A stretch of DNA of 64,000 nt from Burkholderiales bacterium (GTDB lineage: Bacteria; Pseudomonadota; Gammaproteobacteria; Burkholderiales; Burkholderiaceae_D): positions 1 through 64,000 of the forward strand of contig JACOUL010000024.1 in assembly GCA_016177875.1 (NCBI GenBank). Direction: 5' to 3'. Under the pieces are notes generated by a model that saw only the letters and a program-made list of their open reading frames with translations, ran no database searches and was not told the origin of the DNA. Shown here piece by piece: positions 48,079 to 56,639 of this stretch. A program made the translations under genes and the position numbers. Numbering within the stretch: the first letter of the stretch is position 1; each line of letters opens with the position of its first letter.

Positions 48079-48096
48079 ATTTCAATGAATTGAAAT
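48079..48096. promoter_or_regulatory. palindrome 2 upstream of the DM9 gene
   Basis: ATTTCAAT-GA-ATTGAAAT, a perfect inverted repeat with 8-bp arms and the same TTTCA-N6-TGAAA core as palindrome 1; centres are 89 bases apart. It lies between the DM9 gene and a plus-strand small gene, and could serve either. Confidence 0.5.
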
Positions 48097-48154
48097 CACC
48101 CTGCCGCGAGTAGGATTTTGCATACACGTAGAACGATTCAAAGGGAGCCATTCT

Positions 48155-48361
48155 ATGAAGCCCGCAATCGCAACGATGCTATGCAAAGTAGCAGGCCATC
48201 CGGGATTACGCAAACTCGCGCGCGAGGTCAGAGATTCGGGGCGCGCAAGCGCTTTGCTTTTTTGGAGTTGTCCGCGCTGCGGCGTGGAGATTCGATCGAT
48301 TGAGATCGAGGGGAGGCCGAATAAAAGGCCGTCTCATCGGCATGCGCCTGCTTATGAATAG
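48155..48361 (+). CDS. possible 68-residue protein with CxxC
   Basis: 68 residues, basic, with one CPRC motif (FWSCPRCGVEI), which could be half a zinc ribbon. AAAGGGAG lies upstream at wide spacing. A terminator-like hairpin follows at 48413-48440. Unrecognised; may be real. Confidence 0.5.
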   Translation: MKPAIATMLCKVAGHPGLRKLAREVRDSGRASALLFWSCPRCGVEIRSIEIEGRPNKRPSHRHAPAYE

Positions 48362-48715
48362 CACACTTTCTATCGCCATCCAGCGTTAACACCAGCGTTC
48401 AATTTAATGACTCTCTGCGATCTCTCGCAAAGAGTTTTTTCGTGAGATTTCCCTGACGGATCGGTTTAGGTTTCATACCGCATCTGTTATCGGCGCGCAA
48501 TGTTTCTTGCGCGATTGATCTATGTCTCCCTTCCAACTTTCCTACCTGTCTACACTGCGTCCATCGTTGGTTCGATATGAAGGTATGCAGTAGGCGCATA
48601 GCTCATATCACCACATAAAAGCAGATATGTCTTGCGATAAGGATTAAAACTTTATCGAGCACAAGGCAAATGCTTTCGAGCAGATTATCGAAAAACAATT
48701 GTAGGGAGGTTGATC
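48362..48715. other. intergenic region ahead of the DUF3472-like gene
   Basis: This 354-base stretch starts with a terminator (48413-48440) and otherwise holds no gene. CGATAA and TTATCG (48635-48657) form a 6-bp inverted repeat spaced by 11 bases, within a region that must contain the promoter of the following gene. Confidence 0.5.
48413..48440 (+). terminator. rho-independent terminator
   Basis: CTCTGCGA pairs with TCGC-AA-AGAG across a 4-base loop, with a two-base bulge, and TTTTTT follows. It fits the 3' end of the 68-residue plus-strand gene. Confidence 0.6.
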
Positions 48716-50290
48716 ATGAACTGTAGGCGTTTTGTCGCCGGTGTCGGCACGTTGGTTCTCGGTGTAATCTTTTTTTTTGCGAGCGACAGTCCGGCAAATG
48801 CACAGACTTTATCGCCGCGTCCCACCATTAGCGCACCCTATGTCAATTGGACCTATGCGCGCAGCTACACCACGCTCGACACTGATTTGAAAGTTCTTTC
48901 CGACCCGGGCATCGGCAGTAATTGGTTCGCTGCGCATCAATTCAGCTTGGCTGATTCGGCGGGTACGCAGCAAAGCGGCGGCTATATCGGTTTGCAAACC
49001 AACATTTCTGCAATAGGGGGACAAAAGGGCATTATGTTCTCGATTTGGAATGCGACCTTAGCTACTGCAGGAACGGGCGCGACTTGCCAGAGATTCACTA
49101 CCGAAGGATCGGGGATGCAATGCTATATGGCGTATTCCTGGAGCGCGAATAAGACTTATCGCTTACGCTTGGTGAATGATCGCGGCCTTGCATTTAAAGC
49201 TTACGTGATCGACATGAGCACGGCCACGCCGACGCAAACCTATGTCGGTCAAATCCAAGCGCCGACAGGCGTGGTGGCCTTCGCTAAAACAAGCGTGCAG
49301 TGGATCGAATACTATGGGTCGACACCCGGTACCTGCGCGGCTTATCCGTACATCAAATTATTGTGGTCCAAGCCGAGCGGAGACGATGGCGCGGTTCTGG
49401 CGGATGGACCGACCTATTCGTATGGCAATGGCTATTGCAAAAATGCGTACGTCCAGCTCAACGGCAGTCATCACCAAATGGATCTCGGCAATGTCGGAAG
49501 CAGCTCGCGGGTGAATTTGCTGACCAGTCTTAACAAGTATGTTTATGCAGTCTGGACATCGGAAGGATGCGGCGGCGGCGGCGTCAAGCCGAACGCGACG
49601 GATATCAGCGTTTGCTCCAAGCTGACGCGCGTTGCATTGCCCGGCGGTAAAGTCGCGTTACAAGCGGAAAACGGCTATTACCTCAGCTGTGCCAACGGCG
49701 GAGGCAGTACTGTCAGCGCAAATAAGCGCGTCGTGACGGCGAACGAAAGCTTCACCGAAACGGCTAGCTTGGGCACAGTGTCTTACAAGAGCACGCGTGG
49801 CTACTACCTCACCGCGGTCAACTATGGCACAGTCGATTTCAAATGCAGCGCCTACTTCCCCGGAAGCACGGAAAAATTCACGCCTATCGTCAACAAAGCG
49901 GTTTCATCGACAGTGACGGTCTCCAGCGAAAGCGCCAATACCGATCAATATGGCGTAAAAGCGGTCGACGGCGCCGTGTTGGGTTATCCCGGCGACTATT
50001 CAAAAGAATGGGTCACCAATGGCGAAGGCGTAGGCGCCTGGATCAAATTGCAGTGGCCGGCGGCGACGACAGTGAAGCAAGTGATTTTGTATGACCGGCC
50101 GAATACCAATGATCAGGTGTTGGCAGGCACCTTGTCCTTTAGCGACGGCAGTAGCGTTGCAGTGGGGGCGTTGCCGAATGACGGCAGCGGATTAAAAGTG
50201 GCTTTCACCGCGCGGAGTATTACGTGGATCAAGTTCCGCATCGATCAAGCGAATGGCTTAGTCGGCTTGGCGGAGTTTGAAGCGTATTGA
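48716..50290 (+). CDS. secreted DUF3472-like protein with trefoil-like and discoidin-like tail
   Basis: 524 residues. Signal peptide (about 1-28, ending ANAQ). About 30-280 match the DUF3472 type: YVNWTYARSYTTLDTDLKVL, GGYIGLQT and CYMAYSWSANKTYRLRLVNDRGLAF. A segment about 310-390 with GGKVALQAENGYYLSCANGGGS resembles a beta-trefoil/fascin-like unit, and the last 140 residues (STVTVSSESANTDQYGVKAVDGAVLGYPGDYSKEWVTNGEG) resemble a carbohydrate-binding F5/8-type C domain. AGGGAGG sets the ATG at 48716. Likely surface carbohydrate binding. Confidence 0.78.
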   Translation: MNCRRFVAGVGTLVLGVIFFFASDSPANAQTLSPRPTISAPYVNWTYARSYTTLDTDLKVLSDPGIGSNWFAAHQFSLADSAGTQQSGGYIGLQTNISAIGGQKGIMFSIWNATLATAGTGATCQRFTTEGSGMQCYMAYSWSANKTYRLRLVNDRGLAFKAYVIDMSTATPTQTYVGQIQAPTGVVAFAKTSVQWIEYYGSTPGTCAAYPYIKLLWSKPSGDDGAVLADGPTYSYGNGYCKNAYVQLNGSHHQMDLGNVGSSSRVNLLTSLNKYVYAVWTSEGCGGGGVKPNATDISVCSKLTRVALPGGKVALQAENGYYLSCANGGGSTVSANKRVVTANESFTETASLGTVSYKSTRGYYLTAVNYGTVDFKCSAYFPGSTEKFTPIVNKAVSSTVTVSSESANTDQYGVKAVDGAVLGYPGDYSKEWVTNGEGVGAWIKLQWPAATTVKQVILYDRPNTNDQVLAGTLSFSDGSSVAVGALPNDGSGLKVAFTARSITWIKFRIDQANGLVGLAEFEAY

Positions 50291-50315
50291 AACCGATCGC
50301 GCCAATTTCTTTTCG

Positions 50316-51515
50316 TTAGCGCAATGTCGAGGAGGCGGAGCATGAAGCTTCCTCTTCGTTTTCTGGATAAGGTAATACGGTTATCAGGCTCGTAACACAA
50401 AGTCCAAGCATCACCAGCATGAGCGGTGCCGTCGACCGGCCGGCCATGAAGGGGGCCGCTAACTGCGTACCGAGCGCGCCGGCTACCAACACGCCCAATA
50501 TCAGCAGCGCTGAGGCGCGTCCCATTTGCGCAGGCGGCACGGCAAGCACTTCACTGAATGTTGCCGGACCGCGTACGGCAAGCGCGGCGCAAAATATGCA
50601 GCTAAAAATTGCGGCTGCGGAAAATGACGGAGGTACAAACACACTCAATCCAACCGCGGCAGCGCATAGCAGCGCCTGTGCCCAGGCGCCGGCTTGAATC
50701 GCTCTCGCTGTGCCGAACCGTTTACTGATCGCGCCCGCTTGGCTTGCGACGACAATAAAGGATGCAACGCCGATGATTTGCAGCGTTGAAAAAGCGGAGG
50801 GACCAAGGCCCAAGGCATGAACAGTCAATTGCGGCAAGCTGGCTACATAAGTGATCAAAGCGCCGAAGCTCAATGCGTGACATGCAGCCAGGCGGCGAAA
50901 CTTTCTGTTCTTAAAAAGTGTGCCGAAGCTCGCGTCAACCGTTCTGTCCAAACCAGGCAGCTCACGCGGTGTGACGCGTATCACGAAGGGCATGACGATA
51001 AGCGCCAGCGCAGCCAGAACCCAAAAGATGCCGCGCCAATCCGTATAGGCGAGCAGCACGGTGCCGAGCAGCGGCCCCGCCGCCGGCACCAGCGCCTCGA
51101 CCATGCCGATGGCAGCGCTGCCCCGGACCGCATCTTCATCCGACAAGGTTGCCCGCACGACGCTTGGTGCAACCACCATTGCGGCGCCCGCCGCAATGCC
51201 TTGTACAAAACGCAGCGCCAGCAGCACGTCGATTGATGAGGCCAATGCGCCGCCGATGCTGGTTGCGATCAGCAAGACAATGCCGATCGTGACTGAGCGG
51301 CGCGGGCCGATACGCGTCAATGCCTCCGCCCATAACAATTGCGATGCGGCCAGGCCGGTGAGGAAAATGGCGATGGTCGCTTGCGCAAGCGTTACATCGA
51401 TGCCTAGCGATGTCTGCAGGTTCGGAACGGCCGGCAGATAAAAATCCATTGCCAGCATGCTTGCGCCGGTAACCAAGGAAAGCGGAAGGACGGTTTTGAT
51501 GGAGGCGGACTGCAT
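50316..51515 (-). CDS. MFS multidrug efflux transporter (Bcr/CflA type)
   Basis: 399 residues with about twelve hydrophobic segments. DHA1/Bcr-CflA features: SLVTGASMLAMDFYLPAVPNLQTSLG (motif with Asp in helix 1), TLAQATIAIFLTGLAASQLLWAEALTRIGPRR and RFVQGIAAGAAMVVAPSVVRA. Proton-driven export of drugs or metabolites is predicted. The next gene upstream on the same strand begins its stop at 51553, 37 bases away. Confidence 0.9.
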   Translation of the reverse strand: MQSASIKTVLPLSLVTGASMLAMDFYLPAVPNLQTSLGIDVTLAQATIAIFLTGLAASQLLWAEALTRIGPRRSVTIGIVLLIATSIGGALASSIDVLLALRFVQGIAAGAAMVVAPSVVRATLSDEDAVRGSAAIGMVEALVPAAGPLLGTVLLAYTDWRGIFWVLAALALIVMPFVIRVTPRELPGLDRTVDASFGTLFKNRKFRRLAACHALSFGALITYVASLPQLTVHALGLGPSAFSTLQIIGVASFIVVASQAGAISKRFGTARAIQAGAWAQALLCAAAVGLSVFVPPSFSAAAIFSCIFCAALAVRGPATFSEVLAVPPAQMGRASALLILGVLVAGALGTQLAAPFMAGRSTAPLMLVMLGLCVTSLITVLPYPENEEEASCSASSTLR

Positions 51516-51552
51516 GCGTGGCGCGATTTTGTTGGTGAATGTGTCCGGTATT

Positions 51553-52608
51553 CTATGATGCCGGCCGATATCGCTCCAAGAAATCTCGAAATGAGGGTAA
51601 GCTTTCCGCACGATAGTCAAACATCGCCGGCGCAAGATTGTCACTCGCCGTTACCAATGCACGCAGCGCCGCCGGGTTCTTGGCCAGCTCGCTCAGCTTC
51701 CATAAGTAAGTCTTGATGCCGAACACGACCGCGCCGGTTTTCGGCAGTTTGGTAAACGTCTCATGCTCGGAGCGCAGGTAGCCGTGTTCTGCCCAGTTTT
51801 GTGCGGTCAAAGCGGGCAGGGCGTCCGGGAGCGCGTCGGCGTGCAGAAACAACTCACCGGTCATGCGCGGCCCCCAATTGCGCCGCCAGGTACGCATGCC
51901 AGGTTCCATGCGATCGAAAAATAGATCGACGCGTGACGCAAAATTTTGTACGTAATGCTCAACATGGCCATCGTGAATTTCATACGGGCTTTTGCCTAAG
52001 CGTGCCGCCTTCTCGCTTTTTTGCTTGGCGTTTTTCCATTTTTCAAGCAATTCATTTTGCCCGGCAGGTTGGGATAGTTTGAAATGGCTGCGCAGCGACC
52101 AATCATTCGGAAAGAGGAGCGCTCCCGACTTCAACAAGTAGACTGACTCTTGATTCGGTCCACGCTTTTCCGGCAGCAGCAAGAGCATATCCTCACTGGC
52201 GAGCAATGCGACTGCAATGAGAGGATCGGCGCCTTTGTCGCCGATATCGATCACGAGTCCAGTGAGAGGCGACGAAACAAAATTGTCCTGCCGCTGAAAA
52301 TATTGCGGATAGATCTGCAACAGATAATCCACCATCGTATCGCGCAATTCGATTTCAGCGGCAGTCACGGTTTCATCCGGCAGGCGATCAATAACCATCC
52401 CTGCCACGGAATTCAGGAGCTCATGGCGGCGCGCGATTTGTGCGGGATAGGTCCGGTCGATGACTAGCCAGTCCATGCCGTCGAGCCACTGGTTGATCAT
52501 CACCGTCTTTGGCACGGCGCTGAAACGTTCCATGTCATCGGTGCGTAGCGTCTTTATTAATTCGGCATCGACGATGCAACGGCCGGTATATATCCCGCGA
52601 ATAGACAT
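51553..52608 (-). CDS. DUF3445 protein (heme-dependent oxidative N-demethylase-like)
   Basis: 351 residues. It matches the DUF3445/HODM family, which includes a heme-containing oxidative N-demethylase: the N-terminal GLKPL-like IDRTYPAQIARRHELL and central FPNDWSLRSHFKLSQPAG, HVEHYVQNFASRVDLFF and the LRSEHETFTKLPKTGAVVFGIKTYL segment, which corresponds to the conserved RxERQTL-LPxTGAVVFTIRTY of the family. Residues AAGGA precede the ATG at 52608. Partner subunits (alpha/beta/gamma of a monooxygenase) are not nearby. Confidence 0.8.
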   Translation of the reverse strand: MSIRGIYTGRCIVDAELIKTLRTDDMERFSAVPKTVMINQWLDGMDWLVIDRTYPAQIARRHELLNSVAGMVIDRLPDETVTAAEIELRDTMVDYLLQIYPQYFQRQDNFVSSPLTGLVIDIGDKGADPLIAVALLASEDMLLLLPEKRGPNQESVYLLKSGALLFPNDWSLRSHFKLSQPAGQNELLEKWKNAKQKSEKAARLGKSPYEIHDGHVEHYVQNFASRVDLFFDRMEPGMRTWRRNWGPRMTGELFLHADALPDALPALTAQNWAEHGYLRSEHETFTKLPKTGAVVFGIKTYLWKLSELAKNPAALRALVTASDNLAPAMFDYRAESLPSFRDFLERYRPAS

Positions 52609-52848
52609 CCTGCATTTTCCTTCTTGCATGTTCAATGAACGGCATGATGCGAGAAGTGTATACCGGTCTTCGCAATGCAGCGCAAAGATGCAAAATCATC
52701 TACAGCCGGGCGCACATTTCGATACCGCGTATCCCATTCATGGATTTGCGCTTGGGCTAAACGTATAAATGCGGCAGCCCGCAGGCGCTCGCTAATGGTT
52801 GGCGATGTGCATCAAACGGCGGGCGTGAACTCACTAGAGGAGATCTCC

Positions 52849-53382
52849 GTGAAAAAATCAGCATGCTTGACATTGCGCCGCTTGACTTGGATTCCCGTGC
52901 TGAGCACTGCCGCTTTGCTCTCGGCTTGTTACGTCGTACCGGTTAATCCGCAAACAGGCCAGCCTTACCCGATGCAGCCGCCTGTCAATACGGCAGTCGT
53001 TCCGCCGCCGGTTAACCTCAACGTTATTTTGCAAGCCAAGTTATATCCTTTGAACACGCAAGCCACCAAGGCCGGTGCGCTTATCGCCACCGCAAGCGAT
53101 TTCCAAAACGGCCGCGGCGTCTTTGCCGTCAATTTCATGGGGGAGACCTTGCAGGGCGATGCGTCGCGCGTCGGTGCCAACTACCCCTTCGGACGGATTT
53201 ATCGCGAAGTGTTGGGTTCGGTTGCCGATGTCGGCAAAGGCGGGCGGCGCGGCATCGCCAATGCGATCGGCCCCAATGGCACCAGCATGCAGTGCGAATA
53301 CCAAATGACGTCCAACGATATCGGCACCGGCGTGTGTTTGTTGTCCAACGGCGCCAAGTACCAAATGCACTTCGGCAGCTGA
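52849..53382 (+). CDS. lipoprotein of unknown function
   Basis: 177 residues from a GTG start preceded by GAGGAGATCTCC. Signal peptide ends at the lipobox LLSAC (Cys about 26), then a Pro-rich segment with PVNTAVVPPPVNLN and a compact domain with Gly/Asn/Ala patterns (GVFAVNFMGETLQGDASRVG ... GKGGRRGIANAIGPNGTSMQCEYQMTSN ... GVCLLSNGAKYQMHF), resembling small outer-membrane lipoproteins annotated as hypothetical. No function known. Confidence 0.72.
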   Translation: MKKSACLTLRRLTWIPVLSTAALLSACYVVPVNPQTGQPYPMQPPVNTAVVPPPVNLNVILQAKLYPLNTQATKAGALIATASDFQNGRGVFAVNFMGETLQGDASRVGANYPFGRIYREVLGSVADVGKGGRRGIANAIGPNGTSMQCEYQMTSNDIGTGVCLLSNGAKYQMHFGS

Positions 53383-53386
53383 CTGC

Positions 53387-53459
53387 CTTAGGACATCTTA
53401 GGACATAACTCCGGCGGGCGTTGTTATTCAGACGCCTGCCGGGCGACTCGGCGCCGGAG
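53387..53459. repeat. tandem 10-bp repeat plus GC-rich hairpin
   Basis: CTTAGGACAT occurs twice in tandem (53387-53406). Just after it, CTCCGGCG (53409-53416) can pair with CGCCGGAG (53452-53459), and CGGCGGGCGT with ACGCCTGCCG inside. It probably forms a transcript end for the lipoprotein gene. Confidence 0.4.
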
Positions 53460-53512
53460 CTGATTTACAATGCAGTTTTTAAAATTATTCCGACAAGTCG
53501 AGACAAATTTCC

Positions 53513-54898
53513 ATGACTTACAAACGGCCGCCCGGCCCCATCGCATTTTGGTTTGGATTTCCGATTTTAGGCGAGCTGCTGAAAGATGCGCTCGGCACGG
53601 TTCAGCGGTTTCATGAACAATATGGCGATGTCGTTTACTTCCAAATCGCCAACGAAACTTTCTACTACCTATTTTCTCCGGAATTGATTCGCGAGGCGCT
53701 GCTCGATCATGCCGATGACTTTATTCGCCATCAGCGCACTATCGATGTTTTCACGCAGGTGTACGGCGCCAATGTCTTGACGACCGAAGGCGATGCCTGG
53801 AAGCGTCAGCGTCGAATCTTGATGCCGGGTTTCTTGCCTAAAAAAGTAGCCGGCTATCTTGATTTGATGGTGGCCGCGTCGACCGATAATTTGAGCGCCT
53901 CATTCCGGCAGGCCAAAGGTGAGACGCTCCTGGTGGACGTCGAGAGTTTCACTCGAAAGATCACGGTCGATGTGATTTTGCGCGTGCTATTCAGCCATAA
54001 AGCAAGTGAAGAGGATTCCATCAATGCTTTGGAAGCGACATTGACGCTTGAACATCAAGGCATGCGGGAATTTTATTGGCCGTTTACGCCGCCCGATTGG
54101 GTTCCCTATCCCGGCAGAACAGAAAAACTCAATGCCAAGGCGACGCTGCAAAATCTTATCAGCGGTCAGATTCAATTGCGGCGAGATCGTCCGCAAGAGC
54201 ATGCGGACAAGATCGATTACCTTTCCATGTTGTTGGCGGCCAAAGATGAAGAGGCGCAAGGCACATCGTCTGCGGCAACGCTGACGGTGGAAGAAATTCG
54301 CGACAATTGCATGGTGATTTTTGCGGCAGGGCACGATACCACGGCAACCGTCTTGACCTGGTGGATTGCGCTGATGGCCGAGCATCGAGACGTTGCCGAC
54401 AAAGTCAGGCAAGAGATCGCGGAAGTAGTCGGCGACCGCACGCCGACAGCCGACGATTTGTCGAAGCTCACTTTACTCAATGCGACGCTCAAGGAAGCGA
54501 TGCGCTTGTATCCGCCAGCCCCCTTGTTATTTGCGCGCCGGGTTATCTCCGGATTTCAGTTGGGCGAGTGGCATATTCCGAAAGGCGCCAACGTCAACAT
54601 CCCGGTGTGGCACGTGCACCACGATGCGCGCTGGTATGCCGATCCGGAAAAATTCCTACCGGAGCGCTTCCTCGCCGGTGCACCGGATATTCCGCGCGGC
54701 GCGTATATGCCGTTCGGCACCGGCCCGCGCGTTTGTATCGGCCAGCATTTCGCCACCATGGAGATGGCGTTGATTGCCGCGCTCTTGTTGCGGGAATTTG
54801 ACTTTGCCTTCAGCGAAGCGCAAGGCATGCCTAAGCCCAAGGTGGATATGGTATTGAAGCCGGAAAAAGCGGTGATGGTAAATTTCATCCGGCGTTAA
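53513..54898 (+). CDS. cytochrome P450
   Basis: 461 residues with the standard P450 marks: I-helix AGHDTTATVLTW, K-helix ExxR in KEAMRLYP, PERF (PERFLAG) and the heme-binding loop FGTGPRVCIGQ with Cys408. Length and the AGHDTT motif fit soluble class I bacterial P450s, with similarity to eukaryotic-like CYP102/CYP4-type sequences in the PERF region. No ferredoxin or ferredoxin reductase gene is adjacent, so electron partners are elsewhere. Substrate unknown. The ATG at 53513 has weak Shine-Dalgarno support. Confidence 0.93.
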   Translation: MTYKRPPGPIAFWFGFPILGELLKDALGTVQRFHEQYGDVVYFQIANETFYYLFSPELIREALLDHADDFIRHQRTIDVFTQVYGANVLTTEGDAWKRQRRILMPGFLPKKVAGYLDLMVAASTDNLSASFRQAKGETLLVDVESFTRKITVDVILRVLFSHKASEEDSINALEATLTLEHQGMREFYWPFTPPDWVPYPGRTEKLNAKATLQNLISGQIQLRRDRPQEHADKIDYLSMLLAAKDEEAQGTSSAATLTVEEIRDNCMVIFAAGHDTTATVLTWWIALMAEHRDVADKVRQEIAEVVGDRTPTADDLSKLTLLNATLKEAMRLYPPAPLLFARRVISGFQLGEWHIPKGANVNIPVWHVHHDARWYADPEKFLPERFLAGAPDIPRGAYMPFGTGPRVCIGQHFATMEMALIAALLLREFDFAFSEAQGMPKPKVDMVLKPEKAVMVNFIRR

Positions 54899-54982
54899 TC
54901 TTCTCCACAATGGCAAAAGCAAGCTCTTGAGACTGGAGAGGCGCAATTCGTTTATTGCAATAAGGAATGTATCTTGCGGGGA

Positions 54983-55324
54983 CTATTTCAAATCACAAAT
55001 GGTGTTGGCAGAGCCGCCGCGTCGTGAAGTGATGCCGATTTTGCGCGGTCCCAGTTTCTTGCCGAAATTTCCCGCCCAAGGGCCGGATTTGAATTCGATC
55101 AGATTAGATTTCGGGTCATACATATAGCTGCCGGGTTTTCCATTGCCGTCGGCATATTGGGAGCTGCCGGTAATTTTGATCTTCAGTTTGCCGGCGATTC
55201 CTCCAGCGGCGGTGCATTGATAATTACCTAGAGTCAGCGGGCCGCCCTGAGCGCTGGCAAGCGGGAAAATGGCAGCCAGAGACAATCCAATGGCGGCAGC
55301 AATCAAAAGGCGATTTTTCTTCAT
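54983..55324 (-). CDS. small exported protein of unknown function
   Basis: 113 residues. Signal peptide (MKKNRLLIAAAIGLSLAAIFPLASAQ) sets the start at 55324. The mature part is a compact beta-rich domain with GNYQCTAAGGIAGKLKIKITGSSQY and a C-terminal Cys (ANTICDLK). No recognised family. Confidence 0.7.
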   Translation of the reverse strand: MKKNRLLIAAAIGLSLAAIFPLASAQGGPLTLGNYQCTAAGGIAGKLKIKITGSSQYADGNGKPGSYMYDPKSNLIEFKSGPWAGNFGKKLGPRKIGITSRRGGSANTICDLK

Positions 55325-55469
55325 AGTGGTTCCTGGGTTTGAGGAATGGGCATGGCAACTCCAATTCTGACAAAAATTTAACTGAGGCGGTAATTTTTTA
55401 TGCAAAAGGAAAGACGTAAATCCGTAAAGGGTTTATAGAGGAATTTCTATCGCATTTGAAATCTGACAC

Positions 55470-55802
55470 AGCCAAGGCGGGCGATACTGCATGGGGAGTA
55501 CGCCGGCCGTTATAATCTCGAGGTAATTCTTCACCGCTGTGATACAAGTGGCGCGGGTTCGAAGTTCAACATAACGTTATCGGGAGTCAGTCCATCGGCT
55601 CTGCAAGTTTTAACGGGCCAGGCCTATGTGGATTTTCTGGCGCAAATGAAAGTCGGCGGGCGTAAGGTCGTGCCGCCGGAGCAACTGACGGAGTTTCACT
55701 TTGGCGTCGTCCGATACGACTTACACTGCAGCAGCGGCCGATGCCATGATCAAAGCCATCGGAAAATTTGCAAAGTGGTTTCAGAAATATCCGCCGCAAT
55801 GA
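55470..55802 (+). pseudogene. frameshifted remnant of a small gene
   Basis: Two adjacent frames give plausible protein in succession: one reads GEYAGRYNLEVILHRCDT, FNITLSGVSPSALQVLTGQ and MKVGGRKVVPPEQLTEF, then in a different frame about position 55690-55710 it continues LASSDTTYTAAAADAMIKA and FAKWFQKYPPQ, ending at TGA 55800-55802. Neither frame has a good start codon. A single indel near 55690-55705 would join them. Interpreted as a decayed gene of unknown family, perhaps with a second shift near 55490. Confidence 0.45.
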
Positions 55803-55882
55803 GAGCGGAACGGTAGAAACTTAAAGCCGGCCGACATTTGTAAGGGAAATACGCCGGAGGAATTTGTAATAGGGGCTTTGTA

Positions 55883-56635
55883 ATGGACAAAACCGAAATT
55901 CCTATGAAAGCCATATTGACCGGCCACTCTCGGGGCTTAGGTGCCGCTATTGCGGCCGAGCTGCTGAAGCGCGATATCGAGATGCTAGGCTTGGCGCGCA
56001 GAAGCAATCCCGATCTCGCGCGTCAATTTCCCGGGCTTCTACAAGAGGTGCAGATTGATCTTGCCGATACTGCGGCGCTTGAACGCTGGTTGGGTGAAGA
56101 CGTTTTACAACGCTTCATTGCTGGTGGCGGGACCGTGCTGCTGATTAATAATGCCGGCACCGTGCAGCCGGTCGGGCCTTTGCCATTGCAAGCCCCGGCG
56201 GCCGTTGCCCAAGCGATCGGTTTGAATGTTGCTGCCCCCATGATGCTGGCAAGTGCCGTAGCGACTGCCGCAGGTAGTGCGTCGGACATTCGTATCCTGC
56301 ATGTATCCAGCGGGGCGGGACGAAGTGCGTACGCCGGTTGGAGCGTCTATTGCGCCACCAAAGCGGCGCTCGATGTGCACGCGCGTTCGGTGGCCTTGGA
56401 TCATACTCGCGGCGTGCGCATCTGCAGTTTAGCGCCGGGGATTATCGATACCGACATGCAAGCGGAGATACGCGCGACGTCGCTGGAACAGTTTCCGATG
56501 CGTGAACGGTTCGAGACTTTAAAGCGCGACGGTCAGCTCGTGAATCCGCATGACTGCGCCAAACAGCTCGTCGACTACTTATTAAGTCCGAACTTCGGTA
56601 ACGAGCCGGTAGCCGATTTGCGTGTATCGGCTTGA
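55883..56635 (+). CDS. SDR-family oxidoreductase
   Basis: 250-residue short-chain dehydrogenase/reductase. The cofactor motif TGHSRGLG is at residues 13-20 and NNAG at 89-92, followed by the catalytic Ser142, Tyr156 and Lys160 (HVSSGAG, VYCATK). It resembles benzil reductase-like (YueD) SDRs. AGGGG precedes the ATG at 55883; an ATG at 55904 is an alternative. Converges with nhaR, with only four bases between the stop codons. Confidence 0.92.
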   Translation: MDKTEIPMKAILTGHSRGLGAAIAAELLKRDIEMLGLARRSNPDLARQFPGLLQEVQIDLADTAALERWLGEDVLQRFIAGGGTVLLINNAGTVQPVGPLPLQAPAAVAQAIGLNVAAPMMLASAVATAAGSASDIRILHVSSGAGRSAYAGWSVYCATKAALDVHARSVALDHTRGVRICSLAPGIIDTDMQAEIRATSLEQFPMRERFETLKRDGQLVNPHDCAKQLVDYLLSPNFGNEPVADLRVSA

Positions 56636-56639
56636 TAGC

